A DNA stretch of 45,504 bases, from assembly GCA_023515795.1 (NCBI GenBank), contig JALGPX010000110.1, positions 683 to 46,186 on the forward strand, given 5' to 3'. Of this stretch, positions 7,973-17,637 are shown piece by piece. Source of the stretch: Amoeboaphelidium occidentale (Eukaryota; Aphelidiomycota; Aphelidea). The notes under the pieces are model-generated. The model saw nothing but the letters and a program-made list of their open reading frames with translations, was not told the DNA's origin and made no database searches. The position numbers and the translations under genes were made by a program. The first letter of the stretch is position 1. Each line of letters begins with the position of its first letter.

Positions 7973-10255
7973 ATGATTGGACGCTTCCGTAGTTATCCAT
8001 CTTCTACTATTCTATTATTACTAAGTAGTAGTAGAAGTAGATGTAGAAGTAGAAATACTTTTAAAAAGTTTTACTCTACAGAAACCCCAAAAAAGAAACT
8101 TTTAAATGTCTTTGTGGATAATAAAAGAGTCCAAGTCGAAGAAGGTTCTGCTCTGATTCAGGCTTGTGAATTGGCTGGTGTTGTTGTGCCTCGTTTCTGT
8201 TATCATGAAAGATTACAAGTTGCTGGTAATTGTAGAATGTGTTTGGTTGAAGTGGAGAAGGCACCCAAGCCAATTGCGTCATGTGCTTATCCAGTGCAGC
8301 AGGATGGGATGAAGGTTTATACACAGACGCCTTTAGTCAAAAAAGCTAGGGAAGGTATTCTGTCTTTTCTACTATCGAATCATCCACTGGATTGTCCTGT
8401 TTGTGATCAGGGTGGAGAATGTGATTTACAGGATCAGGTAATGTCTTATGGGTCAGATCGTGGTAGGTATAAAGAAGTGGAGGGTAAGCGTGCGGTTGAA
8501 GATAAGAATTTTGGGCCTTTGATTTCTACTTCTATGAACAGGTGCATTCATTGTACTCGTTGTGTTCGTTTTTCTAATGAGTTGGCTGGGTATGAGGGAT
8601 TGGGGACAAGCGGAAGAGGTAATGATATGCAGATTGGAATGTATTTATCCAATTCTGCTGATGGTGGATTGAATTCTGAAGTTTCTGGTAATGTTGTTGA
8701 TCTGTGTCCGGTTGGGGCCCTTACTTCTAAGCCATATGAATTCAAGGCAAGACCATGGGAATTGAAAAAGACTGAAAGTGTTGATGTTATGGATGCATTG
8801 GGGTCGAATATTCGTGTAGATTCTCGTGGGAATGAAGTTATGCGTGTGTTGCCTCGTTTGAATGAAGAAATTAATGAAGAATGGATATCTGATAAGACTA
8901 GGTATGCTTATGATGGGTTGAAGAGGCAGAGGTTGAGTGTATGTTTGGGCAGAAGTGGTAGCAATGGAGAATTGTCTCAGTTGACTTGGAAAAAGGCATT
9001 GGAATTATTTGCTCAAAAGTTGCAATCTGTTCCATCATCCCAGGGAAGTGGTTCAAAAATTAGTCTTGTTGCTGGAAAGTTTACAGATTTAGAGACTTTG
9101 GTTGCTGCTAAAGATTTGTTTTCCAGGTTGAATTGTCAGAGTTACTATGTTGATGGTAGAGATTACTCTTCTTTAGCTGATTATAGAAGTAACTATTTGT
9201 TGAATTCTGGTATTCCAGCTCCAGTTCAAGAAGGTGTTGATGCTTGTTTGTTAATTGGTACAAATCCAAGACATGAGGCTGCGATTTATAATATGCGCTT
9301 GAGACAAGGATACTTGAATAATCGTATGGATATTGGTTTAATTGGAGAACATTGTCCTGTTAATTATGATTATGAGTATCTAGGAAAGGATTTGAGTAGT
9401 GGTATTGAGAAGTTGATTGCGGGTGGTAGTAGCGGCGGTTTGAAGTTTGCGAAGAAGTTCTTGGAAGCAAAGAAACCAATGGTTGTCATTGGAAGTGGTG
9501 TATTTGAGAGTGAAGGAGGAGATGCAACTGTTGCTTTATATCCATTGATGGAAAAGTTGATCAAGAAAGTTCCTAAATTAGTCACTGAAGAATGGAATGG
9601 TTTCAATGTTCTGCAGAGAAATGCATCACAAGTTGGTTGTATGGATGTTGGATTTGTTTGCGGTCCAAAAGCTGTGCCATTGAAGGATAGTAAAGTTGTA
9701 GTTCTGTTGGGATCTGATGATTTCAATGAGAATGATATACCAAAGGATGCATTCGTTGTCTACATTGGACATCATGGTGAGAAGGGTGCTGATTTGGCTG
9801 ATTTGATTCTTCCAGCTGCTGCATACACTGAGAAGTCTTCAACGTTTGTCAACACTGAAGGTCGTCCACAAATCACAAGAACAGCTGTAACGCCTCCATT
9901 CAGCGCAAAGGAAGACTGGAAAATCATTAGAGCTCTGAGTGAAGTGTTGGGCATGACGCTGCCTTATGATAATGTAGCAGAATTGAGGGAAAGAATCGCA
10001 CAGATTTCTCCTTCCTTAGTACGATACGGTTCAATTGAGAAGTCTTCACTCACAAAACAAGGAATTCAATCAGTTGCAGCATTAGCAGCAAAGAAGGGAG
10101 GAAGCAAACCAGCATTAAAACTTCCTGTTACTGACTTCTATTTAACTGATGTCATTTCAAGATCATCAAAGACTATGGCTCAATGCTCTTCTGCATTCTC
10201 TAAAGGCATCGTTGAACAATTAGAAAAGAGAAAGCAACAAGCTATTTCAGCTTAA
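7973..10255 (+). CDS. NDUFS1: NADH:ubiquinone oxidoreductase 75-kDa subunit (complex I)
   Basis: Largest subunit of the complex I electron-input module in the mitochondrial matrix. It passes electrons through iron-sulfur clusters. Start at ATG 7973. Residues 1-35 are Arg/Ser-rich without acids (MIGRFRSYPSSTILLLLSSS), a good mitochondrial presequence. Next comes a ferredoxin-like 2Fe-2S domain (CYHERLQVAGNCRMC), the His-Cys 4Fe-4S ligand region (HPLDCPVCDQGGECDLQ) and a second 4Fe-4S site (MNRCIHCTRCVRFSNE, with DLCPVGALTSKPY). A molybdopterin-oxidoreductase-like domain follows to the end (KGADLADLILPAAAYTEKS). The length of 760 residues is near the family norm (about 700-750). No introns. The 163-base spacer from the kinase start suggests a shared divergent promoter. 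Presence of complex I excludes lineages that lost it, such as Rozella. Confidence 0.95.
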   Translation: MIGRFRSYPSSTILLLLSSSRSRCRSRNTFKKFYSTETPKKKLLNVFVDNKRVQVEEGSALIQACELAGVVVPRFCYHERLQVAGNCRMCLVEVEKAPKPIASCAYPVQQDGMKVYTQTPLVKKAREGILSFLLSNHPLDCPVCDQGGECDLQDQVMSYGSDRGRYKEVEGKRAVEDKNFGPLISTSMNRCIHCTRCVRFSNELAGYEGLGTSGRGNDMQIGMYLSNSADGGLNSEVSGNVVDLCPVGALTSKPYEFKARPWELKKTESVDVMDALGSNIRVDSRGNEVMRVLPRLNEEINEEWISDKTRYAYDGLKRQRLSVCLGRSGSNGELSQLTWKKALELFAQKLQSVPSSQGSGSKISLVAGKFTDLETLVAAKDLFSRLNCQSYYVDGRDYSSLADYRSNYLLNSGIPAPVQEGVDACLLIGTNPRHEAAIYNMRLRQGYLNNRMDIGLIGEHCPVNYDYEYLGKDLSSGIEKLIAGGSSGGLKFAKKFLEAKKPMVVIGSGVFESEGGDATVALYPLMEKLIKKVPKLVTEEWNGFNVLQRNASQVGCMDVGFVCGPKAVPLKDSKVVVLLGSDDFNENDIPKDAFVVYIGHHGEKGADLADLILPAAAYTEKSSTFVNTEGRPQITRTAVTPPFSAKEDWKIIRALSEVLGMTLPYDNVAELRERIAQISPSLVRYGSIEKSSLTKQGIQSVAALAAKKGGSKPALKLPVTDFYLTDVISRSSKTMAQCSSAFSKGIVEQLEKRKQQAISA

Positions 10256-10335
10256 GCGCGAAAGAATGTTCATGGTGGGATTCCTTGTGTGCCAAAGCAA
10301 TAAATTGATGATACGAACTCGTGTGTTTCTTTTGT

Positions 10336-10974
10336 ATGCATAGCATGAGGTTTTTGTCGCAGTTCTTGCAACTTCTGAAACAAGAAGATTTACCAGAGAC
10401 TACGGAATGGAAAGAAGTAACGGAAACATGTTATGAAATTGCTACGACGAATACAGATTCCGAAGATGACCAGGAAGTAGCAAAGGAAATTCTGTATGAA
10501 TTGTATGGAAAATCATTGCACAAAGAATTTTGGCATGCAGAAGCACTTGAGTTCGTTGAAACCACGGCATTATTAACCCTAAGTCGGCAAGAACGAATTA
10601 AAAATGCTGCTGATAGTCTGGCATGGCTTGCTTATGAATTTAAGCTCAGCTTTAAGGAATTCCGAGTGTCTGGGTCATGCTCGTTTCAATTGCTATTTCA
10701 GTGTTTCAGAACTTTTCCATACGCGCTCATGTACATTTGGCCAGTCCTATCACAATGCAGAGTTCCCATTGAGCAACAGGCGTTATACGAACAATTCATA
10801 AAACTGTTCCTGTCTCAGTGTTACAAGGAGATTCGATGGTTTGATGCGAAAAAGCTTTTGCCTCTAACGGCGCAATTCAAAACGGATGAAGAGAAGAAAA
10901 TCTATAAATTATTTACCGACTATTTCCTTTTCCTCTTCTTTGTTTTCGGTCACTTTCGAATTGGCATTGTATGA
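10336..10974 (+). CDS. Unrecognised alpha-helical protein
   Basis: I do not recognise this family. Start chosen at ATG 10336 (MHSMRFLSQFLQLLKQ), only 80 bases after the complex I stop. Another Met three codons on is possible. The protein is 212 residues, mostly charged amphipathic helices (EFWHAEALEFVETTALLTLS, KIYKLFTDY), with a hydrophobic Cys/Phe-rich middle near residues 112-140. It looks like a helical-repeat or adaptor protein. The last 22 codons (10909-10974) lie antisense to the YTM1 C-terminus and give an abruptly hydrophobic end (FLFLFFVFGHF). The true end might therefore differ if a 3' intron exists; none is convincing. Composition and codon use resemble its neighbours. Confidence 0.5.
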   Translation: MHSMRFLSQFLQLLKQEDLPETTEWKEVTETCYEIATTNTDSEDDQEVAKEILYELYGKSLHKEFWHAEALEFVETTALLTLSRQERIKNAADSLAWLAYEFKLSFKEFRVSGSCSFQLLFQCFRTFPYALMYIWPVLSQCRVPIEQQALYEQFIKLFLSQCYKEIRWFDAKKLLPLTAQFKTDEEKKIYKLFTDYFLFLFFVFGHFRIGIV

Positions 10975-12177
10975 CAGAACTCTACCATCTTCACAACCAC
11001 AAATAATACGCTCTTCACTCCATTTGACACAAAACAATCGTCCCAAATTATTCTTCTGCTTTGGTTTAATTGTGAACAGCGCAGTGCTAATCGCGTCTAA
11101 ATCCCATAACTTCATTACACCGTCGTAACCAACAGACACGAACTTTGAGCTTTTTCCTTCCATACAGAAACTAACACCAGTAACCCATGACTTATGAGCT
11201 TTCACGGCTTTCTTGTTAACTTCCAGTTGTAAATCATTCTGTTTCTTTGAGGACAGAGGATCATTCCAGACTCTGATAACTCCATCTGCATGACCTGCTA
11301 TTATACAAGCCAATGAAGAACCTTCTGAGTTGACACGAGCATCAATTGAACAAACTGCGTGATCGCTACCGACACTAGCAAGACATGCGCGCTGTGATAA
11401 GGACCAGATACGAACAGACTTATCCATACTGCCAGATATCAAATAATCATTTCCAACTGAAGATAAACAAGATACGGCATCGCTGTGCCCCGTCATTATG
11501 AATGATGGATCTTGTTTAATTAACTTTCTTCGCTTGGATCTTTCTTCGCCAGTTTCTTGCTTTGGCTGCAGAGCGTACAAGCTTATTGAAGCATCATAGC
11601 ATCCAACAGCAACGAACTCTCCGCAAATGCGAACACTCTCAACATTCTTAACGTCTGAGCGCCATAATTCTCTTAATTCGACTTCTTCGTCGTCTTCTTT
11701 AGGAGGATAATTAGAAATCTTTGCAGCGCAAACGCCATTAGAACCACCGTAAACTAAAATATCACCATTGCAATGAATACTTTTAACAGAACCATCGACA
11801 TCAAATTTCTTGCCTGCTACAGTGATATGGCCATATCCACCAAACACTACTGCGCCACTCTTGGTGCGATCTACTGCGAGAACATATGAATCGCTTTCTT
11901 CTGTGTCGCATCGACTAACGCGTACAGATTCCAATACCTCCAAAGTCAACACGTTCTCAGTTGATAAATGCTCCTTCTCTACGTACTCTTGAAGTGATGT
12001 AGAAAGCAAGCTCTGGTTGATAATAAAATCATAGTGTTTGCTCGATGATAGCAAATGGTTCACGATGGATGACAGTCCGCTTCTTGTCAAGCTCAAAGGA
12101 ACGCGTAATCGAACATCCTCCAAAGCTACAGCCAACGGTTGAATAGCGCTTGTGAATTTCACTTGGATTTCTGCCAT
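10909..12177 (-). CDS. YTM1: Ribosome biogenesis WD40 protein YTM1/WDR12
   Basis: Nucleolar subunit of the PeBoW complex (Nop7-Erb1-Ytm1) needed for 27S pre-rRNA processing and 60S assembly. The Rea1 ATPase contacts its N-terminal domain. Start placed at ATG 12177 (MAEIQVKFTS), because the NLE ubiquitin-like domain begins there (FIINQSLLSTSLQEYVE at about residues 50-65). The frame is open up to 12315 but the extra N-terminus looks unrelated. WD40 repeats fill the rest: MTGHSDAVSCLSSVGNDYL, SGSMDKSVRIWSL, IIAGHADGVIRVW, AHKSWVTGVSF, SVGYDGVMKLWDL. The protein is 422 residues, the normal size, with a Lys/Glu-rich end. Convergent overlap of 66 bases with the gene at 10336. The Fanzor 3' end lies about 170 bases upstream. 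Confidence 0.93.
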   Translation of the reverse strand: MAEIQVKFTSAIQPLAVALEDVRLRVPLSLTRSGLSSIVNHLLSSSKHYDFIINQSLLSTSLQEYVEKEHLSTENVLTLEVLESVRVSRCDTEESDSYVLAVDRTKSGAVVFGGYGHITVAGKKFDVDGSVKSIHCNGDILVYGGSNGVCAAKISNYPPKEDDEEVELRELWRSDVKNVESVRICGEFVAVGCYDASISLYALQPKQETGEERSKRRKLIKQDPSFIMTGHSDAVSCLSSVGNDYLISGSMDKSVRIWSLSQRACLASVGSDHAVCSIDARVNSEGSSLACIIAGHADGVIRVWNDPLSSKKQNDLQLEVNKKAVKAHKSWVTGVSFCMEGKSSKFVSVGYDGVMKLWDLDAISTALFTIKPKQKNNLGRLFCVKWSEERIICGCEDGRVLSYNANSKVTENKEEEKEIVGK

Positions 12178-12339
12178 TTGACAAGGTTTTGATGTTTGAT
12201 CAGAAAAATTTGCCGAGGTGCAGGAGTTATTGCGCTTTTCTAGCAAAATGATCAACGAGAAAAACTCGAAAGTCGTAGTCGCACGATCACAATGCGTCAC
12301 AATACACAGAAGCATCCTAACATAAGTTAAAACTATAAC

Positions 12340-12452
12340 TTACATTAAGACTACTGCTAATCAAGTCTTTCCCAGAACATCATTGGCTGCCTCTACCTAG
12401 TTTCTGCGTCGAGATCACATTGAGGCATTTGATGGTGTTGAAACACCAGATT
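12340..12452 (-). ncRNA. Candidate Fanzor guide RNA (fRNA/omegaRNA) scaffold, copy 1
   Basis: This region directly follows the Fanzor stop on the minus strand. It contains a perfect hairpin TGGTGTT-TC-AACACCA (12433-12448), then a stem of TGCCTC (12422-12427 read on minus) with GAGGCA (12388-12393) enclosing 28 bases. The second Fanzor at the right edge keeps GCCTC/GAGGC with an identical 28-base loop length and the flanking CTAGG..GAGGCAGCCAA. Established knowledge: TnpB and Fanzor guide RNAs overlap the ORF 3' end and run to the element end. Conserved non-coding sequence exactly here is what that predicts. Ends are approximate and expression is unknown. Interpretation as RNA is inference. 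Confidence 0.5.
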
Positions 12453-12955
12453 AGTTTCCCCTACGGAACGCCGGGGGCTTTCTACCACCATTGGCATTCA
12501 TGTATAAGAAAACTCTTCTGATATTCCTTGCTCCATTCACATCTCGATTCCAGCGGGTCCGGCAGTTGTTATTGTTGCAACTCTTGATCGTCCAGATATC
12601 GGATTGAACTAACTCATTATCACACTTCGAGCACAATTTGCTTGTCCTAAACTCAGGAACCAACCTGCACCTTGTTCTTCGTTTCAATTCCAAGAAAAGA
12701 TGTTTGTTTGGAGTGGGTGGATGTCCTCTGGAGTTGTGACTGAAACCTCCACCACCATAAGCAATCACAACATCTTCAGCACCAGCAGCAAGCTCCTTAT
12801 ATAAANTATATAAAGTATCATACGCCTTCTGTCGTTTAATTCGCGTCGTCCACCGGAGTCTTCTCCAACGCATGGCCCGGTAGAACCCAAGAAACTCATC
12901 GCGATATTCCAAAACATGTAACAAGTGTGTAATGTAACCATCTGTATTAGAACAG

Positions 12956-13531
12956 CACGGTGTTGGAGTTAAAGTAATCGCCATATGCCTGTCACGATCA
13001 GCTGTTATCCAAGTGTTTGCCTTCTTGGTAGAGTATCTAGTCCCTGATATCTCTTGCCAGCGACTGTTTGAACATTCCAAAACATCAGCAGCGGTATTCC
13101 CAGCCACGGCCACATACAGAGAGTTTCTGCCAGGGTCCAAAGCATCAACACGAGTCTGCCCATTAATTTCCAGAGGTATAAATTCTCCCTCATAGTTGTA
13201 ACCCCAATCATTGATCTCAGATCTCTCAAACTGTTTCATGTTANCACGGTGTTGGAGTTAAAGTAATCGCCATATGCCTGTCACGATCAGCTGTTATCCA
13301 AGTGTTTGCCTTCTTGGTAGAGTATCTAGTCCCTGATATCTCTTGCCAGCGACTGTTTGAACATTCCAAAACATCAGCAGCGGTTTTTCCAGACACAGCG
13401 ACATACAAGGAGTTTCTTCCCGGGTCCAAAGCAACAACACGAGTCTGCCCATTAATTTCCAACGGTATAAATTCTCCCTCATAGTTGTAACCCCAATCAT
13501 TGATCTCAGATCTCTCAAACTGTTTCATATT
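12956..13531. repeat. Diverged 288-bp Fanzor segment pair around N 13244
   Basis: Bases 12956-13243 recur at 13245-13531 with roughly a dozen substitutions, several changing amino acids near the RuvC-I Asp. The divergence is higher than for the kinase pair, which suggests two different Fanzor paralogues joined by the assembler. Confidence 0.8.
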
Positions 13532-14116
13532 ATGCTGGTGATATTCAACGCCATTAGTGGAAATAGAAAACCCAAAGCGCTTTGTAGCCGTAGTGAGTTT
13601 GTCTACGTTGAATGCTCGGCGCCACCATTCCATAGCATGAACTCTGAAAACTACTTTATCCCGAGGAACAACAATCCCAATATTCTCAGAAGTCATTAGA
13701 TCATGTAGAGCGTCAGTATCAATGAGTATAAACTTCTGTTTAAAAGTACTGATGGGAATGAGACTAAACAATCTCAAACCTCTCCCGTGNGGTATAAATT
13801 CTCCCTCATAGTTGTAACCCCAATCATTCATCTCGGATCTCTCAAACTGTTTCATGTTATGCTGATGATACTCAACACCATTAGTGGAAATAGAGAAACC
13901 AAAACGCTTTGTAGCCGTAGTTAGTTTGTCTACGTTAAATGCTCGGGGCCACCATTCAATCGCATTAACTCTGAAAACCACTTTATCTCTAGGAACTACA
14001 ATCCCAATATTCTCAGAAGTCATAAGATCATGCAGAGCGTCTGTATCAATGAGTATGAACTTCTGTTTAAAAGTACTGATGGGAGTGAGACTAAACAATC
14101 TCAAACCTCTCCCGTG
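13464..14116. repeat. Diverged 326-bp Fanzor segment pair around N 13790
   Basis: Bases 13464-13789 recur at 13791-14116 with scattered substitutions, for example HAMEWWRRAFN against NAIEWWPRAFN in translation. Same explanation as the neighbouring pair. Together they imply at least two or three family members in this contig chain. Confidence 0.8.
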
Positions 14117-16529
14117 TATCCCATTCTCCTAGCGATTCTGAGCATCTTGTTTATAATTATTAACAAACGTTTTCAAAAGCCTGGACATCGGTTTTAAGTA
14201 TGTCCTATTCAAAGTAAAAGTAGAGCACGGGGGATTATTAGAACTGTGATAGTTATTTATTAAATAGAATTTCATGGTCCTTTTTATATTTATTTCAGTT
14301 TCATCATTCAGATAAAGTATCCAATCTTGAGAGGGCAATGACGGTTGTTTCAGGTCATTCATGATGGAATGACGCTTGTCGTCCGTGAACCATCAAACTT
14401 CAACACCCCCTCTAGCNGCTCCGGAGTAACAGCCTCAATGATGTTTAGCGGAATAGCGTAGAATCCTTCGTCCTCTTCAGTTCGTGTGATTTCATTCATT
14501 GCTACTGTAACGACTTCGTTAAAATCATCTGCACATAAGAAAGCTCTCAATTGTTTACCACGTTTCCAAATCAACCACTTCTTGATCCATTTTAAAAGAT
14601 TAGTGACCACATGGTTTTGGCAGTTTGTAGAATGCATCCTAGCCATATTTGAAAGGAGCTGCCCTAACTTGGTGGAGTCATTCCAAGCCAAATGATCAGG
14701 CCTGCACCTCGAATATATCTCATCCATATACTCATTTATCGAAGGAGTTGAAACAATCTTGTGTTAGTGTGGATTTCTAACTGCGTTAATGGAACATACT
14801 GCCTGATAGAACTCTCTCATTATACCATCACTAAATCTCAAATCTGGAATGGGTCTGTTCTCTTCAATCATCCAAATCACGTATCCATTCAATAGACGTG
14901 AAACTTCAACTTGGATGTCGGTACAGCGTGCAACAGCATCCATAATAATGTCTTTGAGAGGAGCAATGCGCAATACTGAGTTCAAACCAGTAGTGGTCGT
15001 GACGGTCTTTTCAGGCAACTCAGTATCTCGATACTGCAGTTTCAACCTAGGCTTGTACAGGGGACAGTTCTTGTTGCAGATTCTCTGATGCTCCGTACTG
15101 CCACACTTGCACCTTTTGCCGCCTTCTGGTTCCTTCCGTTTCTTTCCTCCTGCACTTGGGCCAATGCCACCCAAATCACCCACATCAACTGCCACTCCAG
15201 AATACTCAACCATACTCATACTCAAAAACCCGTCCGTAGTAAATGTCTTTGGCATTTCATTCTCATCAACTCTCATATTTAAATCCAAGTCCATAGCGTC
15301 CTCAACTCGTAGTAAATGGTACTTATTCTTATGCTCGAAAATACTCATTGAATCCGTAGCCATACAAAAAGAGCAAAAGCGAGCTAGCTTTCGAAGAAAG
15401 AATGCCTTGAAAGATGGTTTATGCGTGTGGCGTATGATTTCCCTGCTTGGGTCGAGTTGAAACAACGCGGTTCGTGCTGAAGTCGATGGCATCTTATTTA
15501 CTCTTAAACGACCAAGGGACATGGAATTCACGGATTTTCACGACGATATAGCTTGCTAATGATGTAAAACACTCATATTCACTGGTTTGGATCAACGCCT
15601 GAAGTCTAGAAGATATTTGTGGTATTTGTATGCGTTGCCTGTTACAGCCCAAGGGGCTTAAGGCGTTTTTGCACATTGATGCTACAGATACAACGAGCTA
15701 CAGTAAGGAGTCTCATGACTTCCTCATGAAGAATATATGTCTTGTTAATAAAGATCTTTCATCCGTGTTGAATAATCTTCGATTTAATACTTGTATCTCA
15801 GTTGTTTGATTCAAGAAAATTGCCAGATTGACCTCTGCCGGGAATTGTAAAAATCTCTAGCCTCAAGAACTTTTCAATCAAAACATAATGCTATCACGCT
15901 AATTTAAGCTTAGAGAAAGACAATGGTAGCTTCATATCCTCGGTTACTTCAAAACTAGAGGAGTAATGCGGTCGGAGAAATTTCAGACCCGTTTGTTCTC
16001 CGACCGTATAGCTGAATGATTCAGGCACCAATTGTAACAGTTGAGGTACCGATAGAAAGGGCGTACTTTGTCCTTAGTTTGGATGTAGATTTTATTGAGT
16101 TTTAGAGTAGTATGATGAATTTTTAGTCCACTATGAAAATGGGCTGTCGTGAAACAACACCTAAACGTCACAGACACCTATAATATCAATATCAATCGAT
16201 AGACAATAGAGTAAAGACGACCATTATGGAAGGTCAGACTAAAATAGTTAGAACTGTTGAAGATATCTCGCTAAAACTGCTTTTGATGCATAAACGGTGC
16301 GCTTATGCTACGAAGCTGAAACTCGAGCTTCGAGCCCTTTGAGTGTTCCTATTACGATATCCATGCTTCTTATACCTCTATTCGTCTTGGTTGTTACGTT
16401 TTCAGCACATTTCGATGTTTGATTCGATCTTCGCTCGCTCTTGCTCGAGATTTGCTGCAATATCAAACAGCCCTCAGAAAAAACTACCATTCTTACGAAT
16501 AAAATCAAGTGGCTTAGGGAATAAACGAT

Positions 16530-16781
16530 AATTTGAATTCTGATGGTCTGGAACGCAATTTATTTAGAATGTTCTTGATAATCCTTCCTTCTTTGATTGA
16601 AACAGCGCGATCGCGATCAAAACATGGCGGCATAGCTTGCGTCCCAACAACTTAAGCCNAATTTGAATTCTGATGGTCTGGAATGCAATTTATTTAAAAT
16701 GTTCTTGAAAATCCTTCCTTCTTTGATTGAAACAGCGCGATCGCGATCAAAACATGGCGGCATAGCTTGCGTCCCGACAAT
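16530..16781. repeat. Near-identical ~120-bp pair around N 16659
   Basis: Sequence from 16530 recurs from 16660 with about four differences in the first 110 bases (for example ggaacgc against ggaatgc). It includes the palindromic GCGATCGC. Probably an unmerged contig overlap. Confidence 0.8.
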
Positions 16782-17103
16782 CTGTGCCAAATCTGATGGA
16801 TGATTCTGAAAAGACATCATGTGAAGCTCCTTACGCGCGAAATTCAACTCTCAAGCGTGAGTCTTGAGAATGCTTGTTGCCAATTGTTTCTCTGATTGTG
16901 AACTTTCTTATAGTTAGAGTGTGTTTAGCTCCAAAATAGCATATAGAGTTCTTTACCTGTCAAAGATAAAGGAATAGAGTCATACGATAAGGACGTTCAA
17001 GAAGAAGTCCATTGAGTTCTCACATGAGATCAAACATCAGTCTGAAACAACACCACCAAAACGCTACCGTTTCCCGAACTTTAAGCGTCATTTGAAAGAA
17101 TAG

Positions 17104-17637
17104 TTAGAAAAGACTCTGAAATGGGAGTTTCATGGGTGCCGACTTAGAGCTGGCTCCGATATCTCGCTGAAACCACTTTTGGCGCATAAATGATGCCCCG
17201 ACGCTGTGAAGCGGAAACTTTGGCATAGAGCTCCAGAGCATCGAAACTACAATAAACATGCTAATTTTTTCCATGTAATAATGTAATTCTTTAGGAATTT
17301 CGATTTTGCTCGAATATTGAAAGTGCGAAAAGTAAAAGAATTTTTCTGACGGAAACAGCTGCAGAGTCTCAACAAGAAACGACATCGTATACAATGGCGC
17401 ATACTGCGTTGGCAAGCTATTGAAACAATCATCCGAGCGCAGGAAGACGGTGTACGAGTGTAACAAAGTGCTGAGTGGAGCGTGGTTCAAGCAGGCTTTC
17501 AAGATGTTTATTTCCAAAGATAGAAGCATAACAGTTCCACAGAGATAAGAAGACGCATTGAACTTCAAACGTTCATTGATATCTCCAGCCGACGCTGTGT
17601 CAATTAGAGGCAGGCTCCATAAGCGTGTACTCCACAC
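17104..17637 (-). pseudogene. Fragment of an unknown repeated gene family, copy A
   Basis: A 177-codon open frame without a proper ATG at its upstream end: the first codon is GTG (VWSTRLWSL), preceded by in-frame stops. A second, shorter copy at 17712-17951 encodes almost the same beginning, including NERLKFNASSYLCGTVML and LEINILKAC. I do not recognise the family. Leu-rich spacing suggests a helical or LRR/F-box-like protein, but this is only an impression. It is most likely a decayed member of a multicopy family, and a diverged stretch at 16262-16345 matches its 3' part. Confidence 0.35.

Larger units (their letters stand above)
12340..15531 (-). mobile_element. Fanzor element, copy 1 (decayed/chimeric)
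   Basis: The segment comprises the interrupted Fanzor reading frame plus its conserved 3' flank. The downstream boundary is inferred from where similarity to the right-edge copy fades (about 12340-12350). The upstream boundary is unknown and may extend past 15690. I found no terminal inverted repeats or target duplication by eye. It contains Ns at 12806, 13244, 13790 and 14417. Confidence 0.6.
12451..15531 (-). pseudogene. Fanzor (TnpB-like RNA-guided nuclease family), interrupted frame
   Basis: The C-terminal part shows the Fanzor signature. RuvC-I Asp is in VDALDPGRNSLYVAV. About 163 residues later comes PEFRTSKLCSKCDNEL, with the alternative Glu and the zinc-ribbon C-x2-C. SCNNNNC supplies the second Cys pair, and WNRDVNGARNI carries the RuvC-III Asp. 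This fits the D, then TS-x-x-C4 finger, then RD pattern described for Fanzor. Upstream the frame continues through TLNRTYLKPMSRLLKTFVNN and CQNHVVTNLLKWIKKWLIWK to an N-terminal part with a zinc-knuckle-like RCKCGSTEHQRICNKNCPL. Breaks: in-frame TAA at 14764-14766, a frameshift near 14359, and in-frame TAG at 14129-14131. Two segments are repeated around Ns. The repeats differ by about 4-5%, including coding changes, so more than one paralogue appears spliced together. Two ATGs, 15531 and 15492, could start it. True length without repeats would be about 820 residues. Confidence 0.8.

Noticed and set aside
10909-12315. YTM1 starting at 12315
   Set aside because: The extra 46 residues before MAEIQVKFTS have no family counterpart and lie next to the Fanzor element end. 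ATG 12177 fits the NLE-domain start.
12298-12316. Fanzor element extending into the WDR12 side
   Set aside because: A GGATGCTTCTGTGTA-like word is shared with the right-edge copy (near 45138-45152), but it is short, and spacing differs by 8 bases. It could be chance.
12451-15531. Alternative genetic code reading TAA/TAG as amino acids
   Set aside because: All clear genes here end with normal TAA, TAG or TGA at the expected C-terminus, so the stops in Fanzor are damage or assembly errors.
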